This document shows positions 62,901 through 64,000 of a DNA stretch of 64,000 nucleotides, piece by piece. The stretch spans positions 33,693 through 97,692 of the forward strand of contig JBDZVM010000012.1 in the NCBI GenBank assembly GCA_040255675.1, in the 5' to 3' direction. The number at the start of each line of letters is the position of its first letter. Position 1 is the first letter of the stretch. The notes under the pieces were generated by a model that saw nothing but the letters and a program-made list of their open reading frames with translations, had not been told where the DNA came from and did not search any database. Source of the DNA: JBDZVM01 sp040255675 (GTDB taxonomy: Bacteria > Actinomycetota > Actinomycetes > Acidothermales > Acidothermaceae). The translations under genes were made by a program, and so were the position numbers.

Positions 62901-63167
62901 GCCGGCTGCCGTCCCTTCGACCAACCGGTTGCCGAGGTCACCCGAATCTTCAACGACGCGACGCAAGACGGCGCCGAAATGGGAACGTACTCGGAGCTCC
63001 TCACGGCTGCTATTCGATCCATGGTCGACGTCACCGACGAGCGCGACGTCGACAGCCTTTTCACCGACGGGCCCACCACGGCCCTCACGCAGACGATCGC
63101 CGGCCTCGACGACTTCGAGCTGATCGCGTTCCTCGCCGTAGTGGATCCGGCCGCGAGGTCCGTATGA
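59907..63167 (+). CDS. SNF2-type helicase with N-terminal PLD-like domain
   Basis: A 1086-residue SF2 helicase. The N-terminus KLRVAASTFSIYAFEALRKE looks PLD-like. Motifs: Walker A ILADSVGLGKTFTALAVI (~residue 275), DExH LVVIDESHNFRN (~361), motif III VLMLSATPVNN (~398), motif V LIGTDVISEGQNLQDCDYLV (~786) and VI RIIQRFGRIDRIG (~819). An acidic linker (DLDVDLAQIDVDDEDEADVE) lies near residue 625. This HepA/RapA-like layout is common in defence operons (DISARM, BREX-like, type III RM-associated). ATG 59907 overlaps a leader ORF. Its stop overlaps the DUF4391 gene start. Confidence 0.88.
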   Translation: MKIIDNVNKLLGDDLKKEIIPGVKLRVAASTFSIYAFEALRKELEGVETLEFIFTAPTFAAARDTDKVRKEKREFYIPQARRESSLYGSEFEVRLRNKLTQRAIAKECAEWVRRKARFRSNATGNPMQQFAVVGDQAAYLPLQGFTTADLGYERGNAVSNIVHRVDEAPMTTQYVRLFDQIWNNPDQLHDVTEVVYEHIASVYAENSPARIYFTILYNVFSEFLDDINEDVLPNDRTGYQDTQIWTALYNFQHDAAIGIINKLETYNGCILADSVGLGKTFTALAVIKYYELRNKSVLVLAPKKLAENWTNYNANLTTNIFARDRFNYDVLAHTDLSRTRGESMGLRLDRVNWGNYDLVVIDESHNFRNADYAEEKESRYQRLMRQVIREGVKTKVLMLSATPVNNRFNDLKNQLQLAYEGESENLAQHVKISTTVEKVFSDAQRVFNEWSRLPPEARTAEQILKMLDFDFFELLDAVTIARSRKHIQAFYDTTAIGAFPRRLPPKSIRQPLSDLPNSPTFNEIFEQLQVLTLAVYTPLAYVFPSRVSKYEDLYNVPGGTARSNLGQHGREQGLKKLMTVNLLKRLESSVEAFRLTLAKIEDTVDKTLKRLDSRNGALIDLDVDLAQIDVDDEDEADVEALSFGQKIRIDLADIDVESWQRDLWNDRETLRELLDEMRQISPAHDLKLKALKHLVADKAANPINAGNRKVLVFSAFVDTAEYLYRELVPSLRAVGLETALITGGGHAAKTTLGIGYDFQQVLTLFSPKSKQRHLTMPKATAELDVLIGTDVISEGQNLQDCDYLVNYDIHWNPVRIIQRFGRIDRIGSANERIQLVNFWPDLSLDEYINLKERVENRMVIANLAGTGDDNILTPESSDTAFRKEQLRKLQDEVIELEDVRTGVSITDLGLNDFRMDLLGYLEEYGDLASAPKGLHAVVPADPAIGLSPGVLFALRNINADESINRGNRLHPHYLVYLDGDGNVIADHTEVKRLLDLIRAGCRPFDQPVAEVTRIFNDATQDGAEMGTYSELLTAAIRSMVDVTDERDVDSLFTDGPTTALTQTIAGLDDFELIAFLAVVDPAARSV

Positions 63168-63856
63168 CGGCGCTGCTTTATCGCTGGCCCCAAGCGGCCA
63201 AGTTCGGCCGCGTCGTCGCGAAGGCCAAGTTCTACGAACACGGCGCCGTGTCGGCGGCGGTGCGTGAGAGGTTCGTCTTCGAGGTTCAGCGCATCACCTG
63301 GGCTTACAAGCTCGCCCAATCCACCGTCAACCTGCCTGGCACCACAGTCACCCCCGAAATCCAGGTATTTCAGATCGAAGCAAAGCGGGACGACGTCAGC
63401 GAGTTGGTGCTCAGCGCGATCGACAAGTCGGTCAGGACTCCGATCATCTTCGAGATCACTCGTGGTGACGGGCGCGAGCAGCGCACCCGAATGACCGCCG
63501 CCCACAAGCGCTCAAGCCCCGGGCGGCCTCCCAAGCTGGGGGCCTACTACACGACGGACTGGCAGCCCGATGACGGGGAACGGCGAGCGCTCCCGGCCGC
63601 GATCGATCTCGCCACGCTGTACGCCGCCTTGCTCGAGCCGCTGCTGCCGTTGGCGACCCGCCCCGGTGAGGAACTGTCAGACGTGGCCGAAAGACTTGAG
63701 GCCGCGCGCAAGCTGGAACGAGAGCTGGCGGCGCTGGAGCGCAAGATACGAAATGAGCCGCAGCTCAACCGTAAGGTGGAGCTGCGGCGCACCCTGAAGA
63801 CGAAACGAGCCATGCTTACCGACGTGACAAACCCGGCGTCGGGCACGAAGAAGTGA
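63164..63856 (+). CDS. DUF4391 protein
   Basis: A 230-residue protein of the DUF4391 family. The start LLYRWPQAAKFGRVVAKAKF and then YEHGAVSAAVRERFVFEVQR are typical; the central VFQIEAKRDDVSELVLSAID is the most conserved part; the end is a long basic/acidic coiled coil (LERELAALERKIRNEPQLNR). Its biochemical role is not known. Members are found between a helicase and a type III-type methyltransferase, the same order as here. The ATG overlaps the helicase stop. Confidence 0.85.
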   Translation: MTALLYRWPQAAKFGRVVAKAKFYEHGAVSAAVRERFVFEVQRITWAYKLAQSTVNLPGTTVTPEIQVFQIEAKRDDVSELVLSAIDKSVRTPIIFEITRGDGREQRTRMTAAHKRSSPGRPPKLGAYYTTDWQPDDGERRALPAAIDLATLYAALLEPLLPLATRPGEELSDVAERLEAARKLERELAALERKIRNEPQLNRKVELRRTLKTKRAMLTDVTNPASGTKK

Positions 63857-63863
63857 GGAGCCT

Positions 63864-64000
63864 GTGGAGAAACTCCGCATCACGTCACCCGACATGACCG
63901 CAGCCAACATCGAGAAGATCGCCGCGCTCTTCCCGACCGTCGTGACCGAAAGCCTCGACGCCGACGGTAATCCGGTCAGGTCTGTCGACTTCGACCTGCT
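63864..64000 (+). CDS. Type III Mod-like DNA methyltransferase, N-terminal part only
   Basis: GTG 63864, preceded by GAGGAG, starts a frame that runs off the window after about 45 codons: EKLRITSPDMTAANIEKIAA, LFPTVVTESLDADGNP, ending SVDFDLL. This N-terminus matches the target-recognition start of site-specific adenine methyltransferases of the type III Mod group. No catalytic motif is inside the window. Gene order after DUF4391 supports the call, and a Res-type helicase-nuclease is expected next. Confidence 0.75.
   Translation, partial: MEKLRITSPDMTAANIEKIAALFPTVVTESLDADGNPVRSVDFDL

Overview
The window is a 64 kb piece of a GC-rich actinobacterial chromosome, with one 100-N scaffold gap at 5292-5391. 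GTG starts are common, as are 4-nt start/stop overlaps. The left third has the order HAD phosphatase, Ssd, TadA/B/C, small pilin-like genes, DUF1998 helicase, STAS protein, proton pyrophosphatase, topA, MFS-dTMP kinase fusion, holB. I know this order from mycobacteria (Rv3661 down to Rv3644c) and related actinobacteria. XylA of the actinobacterial type and a PPOX/F420-type protein agree with this. The Frankia/Geodermatophilus side of the phylum is a guess; no rRNA is present.

Layout. 1-9.0 kb: a Flp/Tad pilus locus and a helicase. 9.2-20.4 kb: regulation, membrane energetics, topoisomerase, nucleotide and replication genes, with a small nucleotidyltransferase pair between hppA and topA. 20.4-51.3 kb: a carbohydrate-use region in blocks. 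Block A (20.9-30.7 kb) is for xylo-oligosaccharides: GH3, GH43 and LacI divergent from a sugar ABC importer and xylose isomerase. An MFS pump with a LysR regulator and the core gene ricT follow. Block B (34.2-44.6 kb) has a second LacI, an oligopeptide-type ABC importer, and cytosolic GH1 and GH5 enzymes, probably for beta-glucan oligomers. Block C (44.6-51.2 kb) has an APH-fold kinase, a ROK protein, a GH2 beta-glucuronidase and a secreted GH30 enzyme. Together this looks like import and breakdown of plant hemicellulose and beta-glucan: GH30 acts outside, ABC systems take up oligomers, GH43/GH3/GH1/GH5/GH2 finish inside, and XylA starts xylose catabolism. No xylulokinase is in the window.

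51.5-53.35 kb returns to core genes: a TAP-type hydrolase lipoprotein, then tRNA-Thr(CGU). Right of the tRNA the sequence changes character: lower GC in places, decayed reading frames, and mobile or defence-type genes. Here are a three-gene cassette (HicA-like protein, HTH protein, SecB-like chaperone) followed by a 51-residue membrane ORF; an Mrr-type nuclease; a DUF6884-GIY-YIG fusion; and, divergent from it, an SNF2-type helicase, DUF4391 protein and the start of a type III Mod-like methyltransferase that runs off the window. This 10.6 kb is the best place to look for something new. The SecB-containing cassette and the helicase/DUF4391/Mod operon are the leading candidates.
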